Of a stretch of DNA of 64,000 nucleotides, positions 46,353 through 55,301 are shown one piece after another. A model generated the notes under the pieces. The model made no database searches and was not told the DNA's origin. It saw only the letters and a list, made by a program, of their open reading frames with translations. This DNA comes from Acinetobacter nectaris CIP 110549 (lineage in GTDB: Bacteria; Pseudomonadota; Gammaproteobacteria; Pseudomonadales; Moraxellaceae). Location: NCBI RefSeq assembly GCF_000488215.1, contig NZ_KI530712.1, forward strand, positions 748,881-812,880, in the 5' to 3' direction. Made by a program: the position numbers and the translations under genes. Each line of letters starts with the position of its first letter. Position 1 is the first letter of the stretch.

Positions 46353-47540
46353 TTAAATCAAATCTAAACCACGAGATAAGTCACGAATAATATCATGAAT
46401 ATCTTCTAAACCAACAGAAAGTCGAATCAAGCCATCACTAATTCCCGCCGCTTGCTGTGCTTCTTTTGATAATTTTCCATGTGTTGTCGTTGCAGGATGT
46501 GTAATGGTCGATTTTACATCACCTAAATTACCTGTAATAGAAATGAATTGCGTACTATCGATAACCTTCCATGCAGCATCTTTTCCACCTTTCACTTCAA
46601 ATGAAACAATACCACCAAAACCTGACTGCTGTACTTTAGCCAACTCATGGCCGGGATGGCTTTCTAGACCCGAGTAATATACTCGTTCTACTTTCTCATG
46701 CTTTTCTAACCAGTTTGCAACTTCTTGTGCACCCTCACAGTGGGCTTTCATTCGTAACTTTAATGTCTCTAAGCCTTTTAGAAAAACCCATGCATTAAAT
46801 GGACTCATAGATGGCCCTAATGTACGAACCACACCAAAAATTTCTTCTAATAAATCATGGTTTCCAACGACTGCACCACCTAAAGCTCTTCCTTGTCCAT
46901 CAATATATTTAGTTGCTGAATATACAACCAAGTCCGCACCAAATTTAATTGGTTGCTGTAAGACAGGCGTACAAAATGTATTATCTACGACTAAAAGTGA
47001 ATTATTTTGGTGTGCAATTTCAGCAACTGCAGAGATATCTCCTATCATCGCCAATGGGTTTGATGGTGACTCTAAGAAGAAAAGTTTTGTATTTTCACGA
47101 ACTGCTGATTTCCATTGAATCAAATCAGTTAAGTCAACATAAGTTACTTCAACACCAAACTTTGTAATGTACCGATCAAACAGTCCAACAATAGAGCCAA
47201 AAATATCTCTTGAGCATACAACATGATCACCTGCTTTTAGATAAGCCATCATAATTGCTAAGATAGCTCCCATGCCTGACCCTGTTGCAACAGCACGCTC
47301 ACCACCATCTAATGCAGCGAGTCGTTTTTCAAACATACCGACTGTCGGGTTGGTAAAACGAGAGTAAATATTTCCTTTTTCTCTACCCTGAAATTTATCA
47401 GCCGCTTCCTGTGCATTTTTATAAACAAAAGATGAGGTTAAGAAGATTGGCTCTCCATGCTCACCTTCATGTGTACGTGTATGCCCTGTTCTAATTGCTA
47501 AAGTATCCAGTTGAAATTGGTCATATTCTTCTTGGTTCAT
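46353..47540 (-). CDS. metZ: O-succinylhomoserine sulfhydrylase
   Basis: PLP enzyme of the Cys/Met metabolism family that makes homocysteine directly from O-succinylhomoserine and sulfide. 395 residues. The PLP lysine is Lys211 in YSATKYIDGQGR, whose DGQGR tail together with FLTSSFVYKNAQEAA and NIYSRFTNPT points to MetZ rather than MetB or MetC. First gene of metZ-ybaB-recR. Annotation between MetZ and O-acetylhomoserine enzymes cannot be settled by motif alone. No SAM riboswitch is visible upstream. Confidence 0.9.
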   Translation of the reverse strand: MNQEEYDQFQLDTLAIRTGHTRTHEGEHGEPIFLTSSFVYKNAQEAADKFQGREKGNIYSRFTNPTVGMFEKRLAALDGGERAVATGSGMGAILAIMMAYLKAGDHVVCSRDIFGSIVGLFDRYITKFGVEVTYVDLTDLIQWKSAVRENTKLFFLESPSNPLAMIGDISAVAEIAHQNNSLLVVDNTFCTPVLQQPIKFGADLVVYSATKYIDGQGRALGGAVVGNHDLLEEIFGVVRTLGPSMSPFNAWVFLKGLETLKLRMKAHCEGAQEVANWLEKHEKVERVYYSGLESHPGHELAKVQQSGFGGIVSFEVKGGKDAAWKVIDSTQFISITGNLGDVKSTITHPATTTHGKLSKEAQQAAGISDGLIRLSVGLEDIHDIIRDLSRGLDLI

Positions 47541-47770
47541 AGACTTTCACTCATGTTATTCACTTATATTCCATTCATTGTGAGTGCCAACTTATAAACT
47601 GGTCAAGTAAAAAAAAGGAAAGGACTCATTAACTCAAAAAAATTCATGTTTATAAGTATAATAATGAAAAAAACTATAAATATTACTTTATGATTGTTGA
47701 AAAACATCCAATTCAGTAGACTCAAAATATCACTTTTAAATCAATTACAATCAAAACATCAGAGGTAGTT

Positions 47771-48643
47771 ATGACACAAATTGTTTCTTTTATTGGACTT
47801 GGTGCAATGGGCTATCGCATGGCAGCACATTTACCAAAGCATTTCTCAAAAGTACTCGTATGGAATAGAACATCAAATAAAGCCGAAGAACATGCTACAA
47901 CATATGGTACACAGGCAGTCACCTTACAAGAAGCTGTGCAGGCAGATATTATCTTTTCATGTTTGCCTACAAGCGCAGATGTAGAACATCTTATTCAGCC
48001 TCTAACCATTAAGTCAGGTGCAATTTGGGTAGACTGTACTAGCGGTGTTCCTGAAAGCGCTAAAAAATTAGAAGTTCAATTAAAAGAAAAAAATGTGGCC
48101 TATTTAGATGCACCTGTAAGTGGACAGACGATTGGTGCAGAGAACGCAACACTTACATTTATGGTTGGCGGTAATATAGAAACTTTTGAAAAAGCATTAC
48201 CTGCAATGCAAGCACTAGGGAAACTAATAAAGCATGTTGGTGACTCAGGTGCAGGATTTGCAGTTAAAGCCGTCAACAATATGCTGATGGCTGTACATTT
48301 ATGTGCTGCATGTGAAGGAGCTTCTACATTAAAATCCCACGGCGTAAATTTACAAGAAGCATTTGAATGCATTAATGCTTCAAGTGGGCAAAGTACTGTG
48401 ACGTCTTCTGTGTTACCTCAACGTATTTTTAACCGCAGCTTCCCAAATACTTTTGCGCTGCCTCTACTTGCCAAAGATACAGGTATTGCTTTAGACCTCG
48501 TACAAAATGCCAAGCTTTCAGCACCTGTTATTGCAGCCTCACAAAGCTTAATCCAAGCTGCAAGTAATCTTGTAGAACCGAATAGCGACTTCTCAACTGT
48601 TGCCAAAATGTATGAAATGCTGAATAAAGTGACTATTGAATAA
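47771..48643 (+). CDS. NAD(P)-dependent beta-hydroxyacid dehydrogenase (HIBADH family)
   Basis: 290-residue dehydrogenase of the 3-hydroxyisobutyrate / tartronate semialdehyde reductase family. N-terminal cofactor loop GLGAMGYRMA (9-18), substrate motif DAPVSGQTIGAENATL, and catalytic Lys in GFAVKAVNNML. The C-terminal all-helical domain includes LPLLAKDTGIALDL, another family mark. Substrate cannot be fixed. Single gene, divergent from metZ; AGAGG precedes the ATG. Confidence 0.9.
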   Translation: MTQIVSFIGLGAMGYRMAAHLPKHFSKVLVWNRTSNKAEEHATTYGTQAVTLQEAVQADIIFSCLPTSADVEHLIQPLTIKSGAIWVDCTSGVPESAKKLEVQLKEKNVAYLDAPVSGQTIGAENATLTFMVGGNIETFEKALPAMQALGKLIKHVGDSGAGFAVKAVNNMLMAVHLCAACEGASTLKSHGVNLQEAFECINASSGQSTVTSSVLPQRIFNRSFPNTFALPLLAKDTGIALDLVQNAKLSAPVIAASQSLIQAASNLVEPNSDFSTVAKMYEMLNKVTIE

Positions 48644-48723
48644 ATAACTTGATTTTGCGTATTCTTTCCCCATATAAATAGCATGTGTTATAAAACACAA
48701 TTCATTTGTTTGAGGAAACGCTC

Positions 48724-48993
48724 ATGAAAAAGTTATCTGCTGTACTTATTGCAACTGTGCTTGGTTCATTTGGCACATATGCAGTTGCAGCACCTGCAAC
48801 TCAGGCGTGTCAAAAACTACAAGATGACTACAACCTTATTTATGCAGCAAAAGGGTTCTGCTTTAAAGACCCTGAAGCAATAGCAAAATATGGCAATGAC
48901 AATTGCTACACAACCAAACCTAAATTTTCTGAGCGTGAGCAAGAACGTTTAGACCAAATTAAAGCGCAACAAAAAGCTCTTAATTGCGATTAA
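48724..48993 (+). CDS. Small secreted YARHG-like protein
   Basis: 89 residues from the ATG at 48724 (GAGGAAA upstream; a TTG six codons earlier is not favoured). Signal peptide MKKLSAVLIATVLGSFGTYAVA then a mature part of about 65 residues with IYAAKGFCFKDPEAIAKYGNDNC, similar to the YARHG motif. Four Cys (QACQKL, GFCFKD, DNCYTT, LNCD) suggest two disulfides. Role unknown. Located between two enzyme genes with no evident operon. Confidence 0.72.
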   Translation: MKKLSAVLIATVLGSFGTYAVAAPATQACQKLQDDYNLIYAAKGFCFKDPEAIAKYGNDNCYTTKPKFSEREQERLDQIKAQQKALNCD

Positions 48994-49096
48994 TACTATT
49001 TTAGAGGTTCACTGCAAATGTGGTGAACCTAGACTTCCCTCTCACCCCTTACATCATATACTCTATTGTTTTAACCTTATAATTATGTGCTAAAAC

Positions 49097-49525
49097 ATGT
49101 CTACACATTACGACACTCAAAATATCTTTGCTAAAATACTTCGTGGCGAAATTCCTGCAATTAAAGTTTATGAAGATGATCGTACACTCGCATTTATGGA
49201 TATCATGCCTCAGGCTAAAGGGCATACACTTGTTATTCCTAAAGCAGAAGCTGTGACTTTATTAGACCTCTCTGCAGACGATGCTGCCTATACCATCCAA
49301 ATAGTACAAAAAGTCGCTAAAGCTATTGAAAAAGCATTAGATACATCTGGTATTGTTCTTATGCAACTATCTGGTGAAAGTGCAGGTCAAACCGTCCCAC
49401 ATATACACTTTCATCTCATTCCAAGTTCTATACATGAGTTGCGCAAGCACGCTGCTGAAATGGGAAATCAAGAAGAAATTAAAGCCACTGCTGAAAAAAT
49501 TAAGTTAGTGTTAGAGCAACTATAA
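49097..49525 (+). CDS. HIT family protein (histidine triad nucleotide hydrolase)
   Basis: 142-residue HIT-domain protein. The triad is His102, His104 and His106 in VPHIHFHLIP, and the N-terminal NIFAKILRGEIPAIKVYEDD and MPQAKGHTLVIPK blocks are standard. Likely a nucleoside phosphoramidate or dinucleotide hydrolase like HinT; exact substrate not defined. Weak ribosome site. An 11-pair inverted repeat follows the gene. Confidence 0.93.
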   Translation: MSTHYDTQNIFAKILRGEIPAIKVYEDDRTLAFMDIMPQAKGHTLVIPKAEAVTLLDLSADDAAYTIQIVQKVAKAIEKALDTSGIVLMQLSGESAGQTVPHIHFHLIPSSIHELRKHAAEMGNQEEIKATAEKIKLVLEQL

Positions 49526-49537
49526 TCTTGGTAGATT

Positions 49538-49571
49538 GAAACTTTGCCCTATAAATATAAGGCAAAGTTTC
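49538..49571. terminator. Inverted repeat between HIT gene and TonB receptor 2
   Basis: Perfect stem GAAACTTTGCC / GGCAAAGTTTC with a 12-base loop between convergent genes. Poor T-run on either strand, so termination activity is uncertain. Confidence 0.5.
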
Positions 49572-49580
49572 GAAGTTCTT

Positions 49581-51725
49581 TTAGTATTTAAACTTCAATG
49601 TGAAATTAATTTGGCGTGGATTACCTAGCGTAATAACACGATTGTTATTGTCTATATTATCAATTACACCTGCATAATATTCTTTATCAAACATATTACG
49701 TATAGACAACTGCGCACCCCAGTGTTGCGCTTCATACCCTGCTTCAGCATCAAACAATACAAAAGATGGTACACGGAAAGATTCATTCCGTATTTGCTTA
49801 GAAGATTCTCCTCTTACACCCGTACCAATATACCAACCAGATAATTCATTCACTGGATAATAACGCATAGACAGGCTATAAGTATTTTCAGGGGTATTTT
49901 CTAAACGCTGACCAATTTTCTTTATATTTGTATCTTTGCTAATTTTGGCATCATACATATGGCTAAATGAAGCATTTACACGAAGTTGATCCGATATATT
50001 TGCTGCAATTTCTGCTTCTATACCTTTTGTATTTTGTTCACCATCTTGAGACTTAAACCTAGAATTCACGGGATCAGTTACAGGTACATTCTCTAGAGTT
50101 AAATTATACCATGCAAGACTTGCTTGCACGTTTTGTGATTCATTTTGGAATTTCAACCCAGTTTCTAACTGTTTACCTTTTTGTGGCTCAAAGGCATTCC
50201 CAAATCGGTCTGTACCTGCAACAGGTAAGAAAGAAGTAGAGTAACTTGTATAAGGAGCAACCCAATTATTTATGTTATATAGAGCAGAAACACTCCCTGT
50301 AAAAGCTTGATAATGATTCTTTACTTCTTGTGATTTTAATAAGTTTGTTGTTGAGGTTTGTCCCCAATCACTACGACCTGCAAAGTTAAGAATTAAGTTA
50401 TCTTTAACAACAACTTGATCTCTTGCATACAATCCAACATATGCATTTTTTTGAACATTATTAATATGACTAGACTTATAGTTTTTATCACTACAATCAA
50501 CTTTGGTGTTATAAACAGGGTTATAAAAATTAAAGTCATTAATCTTACAATTATAGGTATCAACTGTTCTTCGATCAGATAAACCATCTGCTCCAATAAG
50601 AATATGATGATCTATATTTTGAAAATTAAATGTTTTTTTGAGTTGATTATCTATAGATAAACTAGACGTATCGATACTCTGCAGATCTGATGTACGAATA
50701 ATTGACTGATATTTTTTATCAGCCCAACGATCCATTGTTATAAAATTACCGTCAATATTAGATTTCTTAATTGCAAATTTTTGCTCAAAATTCCAATCGT
50801 TGTCGAAATTATATTTAAACTTATACCCTAACCGATAAGCATCAACTTTATACGGTTCTGCTGAAGGCTCTCCTAAATAAATCGAACGCTTGAATGGTCC
50901 ATTAGGATTCTCTTTAAGAGAACTTCCTAAAATAGGAATGCCTTGAATGCGCAAATACTCTCTATGTTGGTAACTTGCAATAAGAGATAGATCTGCTTTA
51001 TCACCTAAATTAAAAGTGTATGAAGGTGATATAAAGATATTTTTGAAGTATAACTTATCAATCTCATCTTTTTGATCGGCTATACGTCCTGCTAACCGAA
51101 ATGCTCCTTTTTCGGTATTATTCGGACTATAATTTAAATCAAATTTTCCTTGTTTAAAGCTGTAACTACCATAAGTTAAATCTGCATTTGCAAAAGTATT
51201 TGCTTGAGGCCATTTTGATACTAAGTTGACAATACCACCTGGCGCAACTTGTCCAAAATTCACTGATGCTGGTCCTTTAATGACTTGAACTTGATCTATG
51301 CCTGAAAGATCAATCGCTGCATCTGATGAGGAGCCTGTACCCAGACCTTGTCTTAACCCATCGACATAAATTTGATTAGAAGCATTTTGCCCACGAATAA
51401 TAATATCATCTAATCCTCGTCTACTACGATAACCTGCTGATACACCTGCTATATCAGCAATTGCATCCACTAAGGTAGAAGCTTGTTTCTGATCTAACTG
51501 TTCACTGGTAATTACACTTACAGATTGAGCTGTTTCAAATAAAGGAGTATCTGACTTAAGACCTGAAACAGCTTTTTTTGCAACATATCCTTCTTGATTA
51601 TCAGACTTCAACTGAATAGTAGGAAGATTTTGCGCATTATTCGGGTTTGCATATACTGAAGAAGCTGACAAAAAAATAGAAGAAATAATAGAAAAATATA
51701 ATATGTTATAACGTGTTTGTATCAT
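49581..51725 (-). CDS. TonB-dependent siderophore receptor (2)
   Basis: Outer-membrane ferric-siderophore receptor, 714 residues: signal peptide ending near SVYA-NP, TonB-box-like NLPTIQLKS, plug with TPLFETAQSVSVITSEQLDQ, LVDAIADIAGVSAGYRSRRGLDDIIIRGQ and IDQVQVIKGPASVNFGQVAPGGIVNLVSK (plug consensus with GGIVN), then a barrel ending in an aromatic residue (INFTLKFKY). TIGR01783 type. Solitary, with a Fur-like box 18 bases upstream of the ATG. Ligand unknown; clearly diverged from the other two receptors. Confidence 0.92.
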   Translation of the reverse strand: MIQTRYNILYFSIISSIFLSASSVYANPNNAQNLPTIQLKSDNQEGYVAKKAVSGLKSDTPLFETAQSVSVITSEQLDQKQASTLVDAIADIAGVSAGYRSRRGLDDIIIRGQNASNQIYVDGLRQGLGTGSSSDAAIDLSGIDQVQVIKGPASVNFGQVAPGGIVNLVSKWPQANTFANADLTYGSYSFKQGKFDLNYSPNNTEKGAFRLAGRIADQKDEIDKLYFKNIFISPSYTFNLGDKADLSLIASYQHREYLRIQGIPILGSSLKENPNGPFKRSIYLGEPSAEPYKVDAYRLGYKFKYNFDNDWNFEQKFAIKKSNIDGNFITMDRWADKKYQSIIRTSDLQSIDTSSLSIDNQLKKTFNFQNIDHHILIGADGLSDRRTVDTYNCKINDFNFYNPVYNTKVDCSDKNYKSSHINNVQKNAYVGLYARDQVVVKDNLILNFAGRSDWGQTSTTNLLKSQEVKNHYQAFTGSVSALYNINNWVAPYTSYSTSFLPVAGTDRFGNAFEPQKGKQLETGLKFQNESQNVQASLAWYNLTLENVPVTDPVNSRFKSQDGEQNTKGIEAEIAANISDQLRVNASFSHMYDAKISKDTNIKKIGQRLENTPENTYSLSMRYYPVNELSGWYIGTGVRGESSKQIRNESFRVPSFVLFDAEAGYEAQHWGAQLSIRNMFDKEYYAGVIDNIDNNNRVITLGNPRQINFTLKFKY

Positions 51726-51742
51726 GAATATATCTATCTTAA

Positions 51743-51757
51743 TGATAATAAGAATCT
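51743..51757 (-). promoter_or_regulatory. Fur-like box upstream of TonB receptor 2
   Basis: Plus-strand TGATAATAAGAATCT: perfect first heptad TGATAAT of the 7-1-7 Fur pattern and 4/7 in the second (11/14). Iron repression of the receptor is the inference. Confidence 0.5.
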
Positions 51758-51984
51758 ATTACAATAACACAACACACATTAACTATTTATATTTAATAAA
51801 TATATAATTAATTAAACAATTAAAAGCTATAGGAAAAATAAATACTTATAATAATCATACTACTAATACACATTATATATACTAAAAAAAAATATATAGT
51901 CCATAAGATTAAGCGATTAATGGAATATATAAATTTTCATAGATTGTAATGGTTATATCTAAAAATCTTAGTTGAGTGGCGGAT

Positions 51985-53118
51985 TTATATATCATCAACT
52001 CCCATATCTCTGTGACGGCAATGTATATATAAAGTTAATCCTAAAACAAGGGTTAAGATAATTGGTAATTCTTGTAACCATTGCATATATGCAATAAAAG
52101 AAGCCAATGCTGTACCCAATGCACCGCCCAAATAATTTAAAGAAGAGTTTAAGGCCAATATATTTTGATGAGATATTTTTGAAATGGATGTTAAGCGATG
52201 CTGTTGAGGAACAATACTAGACCAACCCGCATATCCCCATATAAAACAAGCCAAAACTATAAGCTGCCACTGCCCTGAAAACAATAAAATAAAACTTATG
52301 ATAAGAAGCAATAGAACCAATATTGTCATTTTCTGACTTGAGATATAATTATCCAATAACTTTCCAACAGAAAACGCACCAATACACCCTCCAATTCCCC
52401 ACAACCACATTGCATAAATATCAATTTTCATGAGACCTTGAATAAATAATAGCTGACCTAAATAGCTGTACAATCCAAGTGATGTAAACCCAGTCAAAAA
52501 TGTCACCATTAAAATAGGAATGGTCTTAGAGTTAATTATATTCTTATTAAATATTGATGCTCTAGTAGTGATCAATGGAATACTTAAACGGTTCAAGAAC
52601 AATGCCAATAGACCTACACTTGATAGTCCAATAATACAAAGAATTGTAGTTTTCCATGTATATAGCTGAGACAGCCATAAGCCAAATGGAACTCCGAAAG
52701 CAGTTCCGACACTTAGTCCTGCAAGCACAATTGCTATTGCCTGACCTTTATTTTCCTCACCACCCAATTTAATGGCTGTTGCAAAAGCAAGTGGTGAAAA
52801 AATACCTGCTCCCACACCAGCGATTAGACGACCTAATATAAATACAGAGAATGCGGTTGCACAAACTGTAAGAATATTACCAACAATAAAGACACCAACT
52901 GCCAATTGCAACAGATGAGAAGTGTGGAGACGCTGAAAAATCTTTCCAAAAATTGGCGTACTCAATGCATAAGCGAGTGTAAATATAGCAATGCCTAAAC
53001 CAACCTGTTCAGGACGACTCCCTATACTTTGAGCAATAGATGGAAGCAACCCTGAGAGCACATAAGCATCTAACCCTAAAGCACAATTTACTAAGCAAAG
53101 AAACCAAAGCTTAAGCAT
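51985..53118 (-). CDS. MFS transporter, DHA1 (AraJ/YdhP-like) type
   Basis: Twelve-helix exporter-type major facilitator of 377 residues. N-terminal LDAYVLSGLLPSIAQSIG, the loop 2-3 motif STPIFGKIFQRLHTS, and helix 4 IFILGRLIAGVGAGIFSPLAFATAIKL (drug:H+ antiporter pattern RLxxGxGxG). The ATG is 4 bases after the stop of the ArsR gene, with AAGGAG placed in between, so it is coupled to that repressor. It probably exports a toxic small molecule sensed by the repressor; the compound is unknown. Confidence 0.88.
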   Translation of the reverse strand: MLKLWFLCLVNCALGLDAYVLSGLLPSIAQSIGSRPEQVGLGIAIFTLAYALSTPIFGKIFQRLHTSHLLQLAVGVFIVGNILTVCATAFSVFILGRLIAGVGAGIFSPLAFATAIKLGGEENKGQAIAIVLAGLSVGTAFGVPFGLWLSQLYTWKTTILCIIGLSSVGLLALFLNRLSIPLITTRASIFNKNIINSKTIPILMVTFLTGFTSLGLYSYLGQLLFIQGLMKIDIYAMWLWGIGGCIGAFSVGKLLDNYISSQKMTILVLLLLIISFILLFSGQWQLIVLACFIWGYAGWSSIVPQQHRLTSISKISHQNILALNSSLNYLGGALGTALASFIAYMQWLQELPIILTLVLGLTLYIHCRHRDMGVDDI

Positions 53119-53122
53119 GCTG

Positions 53123-53422
53123 CTACTCCTTTAACAGAAGGAGCATTAACTCAGGATACTTCTTTTCAAAAGTCTCTTTACGAATAGAAATCCAACAATT
53201 TCTACCTTCAGGTTGAGTATAAGTGAGCCCTGCCTCTCTAAGTGTTTTTGTATGATGTGTAAGGGTCGATTTTGGAATATTAGGCACTAAGTCCAAACTA
53301 TTCATTTTATCAACACAGAGTAATTTTTTGATAATGTCTAACCGTATCGGGTCACTTAATGCAAAAAGAACTTGGCTTAATACAAGTTCATCTAATTTAG
53401 GATGATTATAAACACGTACCAT
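53123..53422 (-). CDS. ArsR-type winged-helix transcriptional regulator
   Basis: 99-residue repressor. Standard ArsR fold: LFALSDPIRLDIIKKL, then the recognition helix region IPKSTLTHHTKTLREAGL and the beta-wing YTQPEGRNCWISI. No metal-binding CxC motif is in the recognition helix, so an organic or redox signal is likelier than a metal; single Cys residues occur at LLCVDK and GRNCW. It is upstream of and coupled to the MFS gene. A 10-base inverted repeat covers its start. Confidence 0.9.
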   Translation of the reverse strand: MVRVYNHPKLDELVLSQVLFALSDPIRLDIIKKLLCVDKMNSLDLVPNIPKSTLTHHTKTLREAGLTYTQPEGRNCWISIRKETFEKKYPELMLLLLKE

Positions 53423-53453
53423 ATTATTGTTCCAAAATAATCAAACAATAATA
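53422..53453. promoter_or_regulatory. Candidate operator of the ArsR-MFS pair
   Basis: TATTATTGTT (53422-53431) and AACAATAATA (53444-53453) are perfect ten-base inverted arms 12 bases apart, overlapping the ArsR ATG and its leader: the right place for autorepression. AT-rich background lowers certainty. Confidence 0.5.
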
Positions 53454-53480
53454 ATGTTCCATTTTTGTCGAATATTCAAG

Positions 53481-54410
53481 CTATTTTTCTAAAATAGGCT
53501 CAAGTGCCAATTTCTCTGATAAAAACTGAAGTAAAACACGAAGTTTAATAGGTATATAACGCGTGGGTGGATATAAAAACCATGCATCACCACTATAATA
53601 CGTTTCAAAATACCACTCAGGAAGAACATGAATGAGCTCACCTGTTGCCAATGCATTTTTTGCAACAAAATAAGGTAAGCTCGCAATACCTAAGTGCTGT
53701 AATGCTGCACTGAGTCGAATACTCGTATGGTTTGCAAAATATCTTCCCTTCACATTAACAGTCACCATTTTATTATTTTTGACAAATTTCCATTTTGCAT
53801 CAATTGGTTGCTCCCCTAAACAAATGCACTGATGTTCTTTCAAATCATGAGGATGCTGAATAGGTAAATGTGTTTTTATATAATATGGTGTCGCAACAAT
53901 CACATGGTCTATCGGCAACAGCTTTTTACCCATTAAAGCACCCGAAGGAGACTTTGTAATGCGAATTGCTGCATCGACATTGTCATCAATAAAATCAATA
54001 TAACGATCTTCTAACAGCATTTGCACATTAATTTGCGGATATTTCTCTAAGAACTCGGGTAAATGTGGGTGAATTAAATAATGACCAATCGCCTTAGGCA
54101 CACTAATACGTACCGTACCATAAGGTTCATCATTAAATTTTCCAGAGCTTTCCATCACAGCTTCAGATGCACTCACCATGTCTAAACAATGTGCATAGAT
54201 ATGCTTACCACCCTCGCTTAATCTTAATTTTCGAGTTGTTCTATGCAATAGCCGTGTTGCTAATACTTTCTCCAACCGAGAAACAGCACGACTCACCGCA
54301 GACGGCGTTTGACCGAGTTGACGTGCTGTTTCAGAAAAACTTCCTGTTTCAACTACTTTTACAAATACAGCCATCTCTTGCAAAAGGTTAATACTTTTAT
54401 TTGTGCTCAT
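53481..54410 (-). CDS. LysR-family transcriptional regulator
   Basis: 309 residues. N-terminal helix-turn-helix (GSFSETARQLGQTPSAVSRAVSRLEKVL) followed by the effector domain (GTVRISVPKAIGHYLIHPHLPEFLEKYP). This is the CrgA/DsdC-like branch with the RLLHRTTRKLRLSEGG linker. It is divergent from the LysE-type exporter, 205 bases away, and could control it; it could also act on the ArsR-MFS genes. Effector unknown. Confidence 0.9.
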   Translation of the reverse strand: MSTNKSINLLQEMAVFVKVVETGSFSETARQLGQTPSAVSRAVSRLEKVLATRLLHRTTRKLRLSEGGKHIYAHCLDMVSASEAVMESSGKFNDEPYGTVRISVPKAIGHYLIHPHLPEFLEKYPQINVQMLLEDRYIDFIDDNVDAAIRITKSPSGALMGKKLLPIDHVIVATPYYIKTHLPIQHPHDLKEHQCICLGEQPIDAKWKFVKNNKMVTVNVKGRYFANHTSIRLSAALQHLGIASLPYFVAKNALATGELIHVLPEWYFETYYSGDAWFLYPPTRYIPIKLRVLLQFLSEKLALEPILEK

Positions 54411-54463
54411 GAGACAAAAATGTTTTGATTTTTAGATAGATTATCACGAGTCATATTCTCTTA

Positions 54464-54485
54464 TACACTTTATATATCTAGTGTA
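54464..54485. promoter_or_regulatory. Inverted repeat between LysR and LysE-type genes
   Basis: TACACT / AGTGTA arms separated by ten AT bases (T-N-rich dyad) in the divergent promoter region, a plausible LysR contact. Short arms, so tentative. Confidence 0.3.
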
Positions 54486-54615
54486 GAGGATATTCATATG
54501 TATATTTATTTTTTCTTAAACAAGGTCTTATCAAAAATCTATCTTGTTTTTCTAAATAGAAACTCAATAGAACATTATAAAAATTTCTTACCTTTATTGA
54601 CTGTAGAGCATAACC

Positions 54616-55248
54616 ATGTGGCTTCATGAGTTTCTTATTTTAGCATGCGTACATTTTCTAGCTGTCATTTTACCGGGACCTGACTTTGGGTTAATCGTAC
54701 GCCAAAGTATTCGATATGGTCGAAAAATGGCTTGTATTAGTGCAATTGGTATTGGTTGCGGTATATCAGTGCATGTTTTCTATACACTTATTGGGTTTAG
54801 TTTTCTTATTAAACAAACACCTTGGTTACTGCTTACATTAAAAATTTTAGGTGCTTGCTATCTTTTATACTTAGGTATTCTATTTATACGTAGCTCTCCT
54901 ACACCCCAAGTCGCCATTCAAGAAAATAAACCTGAAGATACACAAGAAATAAGCACATGGCGTGCTTTTTACTTAGGCTTTATTACCAATGCACTCAACC
55001 CTAAAGCGACACTCTTCTTTTTATCTATTTTTACAACACTCATTAGTCCATCAACACCATTGACTATTCAGACACTTTATGGTCTTTGGATGTGTAGCAT
55101 TAATGCGCTTTGGTTTGTTTTTGTGAGTTTTATTTTTTCTAATACGAAGGTACGAACTGCTTTTCTCAATCAAGGAAAACTTTTTGAGCGTATTATGGGC
55201 ATTATTTTTATTGTTATTGCCACAAAGCTCATTCTCAGCCAAATTTAA
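54616..55248 (+). CDS. LysE/RhtB-family amino-acid exporter
   Basis: 210-residue inner-membrane exporter with six hydrophobic segments. The family N-terminal block VILPGPDFGLIVRQSIRYGRKMACISAIGIGCGI is clear (PGPD motif), as are LGACYLLYLGILFIRSS and FITNALNPKATLFFLSIF. Exports amino acids or related metabolites; which one is unknown. It precedes a DAACS symporter on the same strand (53-base gap to its chosen start) and is divergent from a LysR gene. Confidence 0.9.
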   Translation: MWLHEFLILACVHFLAVILPGPDFGLIVRQSIRYGRKMACISAIGIGCGISVHVFYTLIGFSFLIKQTPWLLLTLKILGACYLLYLGILFIRSSPTPQVAIQENKPEDTQEISTWRAFYLGFITNALNPKATLFFLSIFTTLISPSTPLTIQTLYGLWMCSINALWFVFVSFIFSNTKVRTAFLNQGKLFERIMGIIFIVIATKLILSQI

Positions 55249-55301
55249 TCTTGGAATAATTATTGCATCTATTCTCAATAAATATGAGATTGGGAATAGA
55301 C

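Noticed and set aside
47541..47770. SAM riboswitch upstream of metZ
   Set aside because: No conserved SAM-I or SAM-II core or terminator-antiterminator arrangement could be read.
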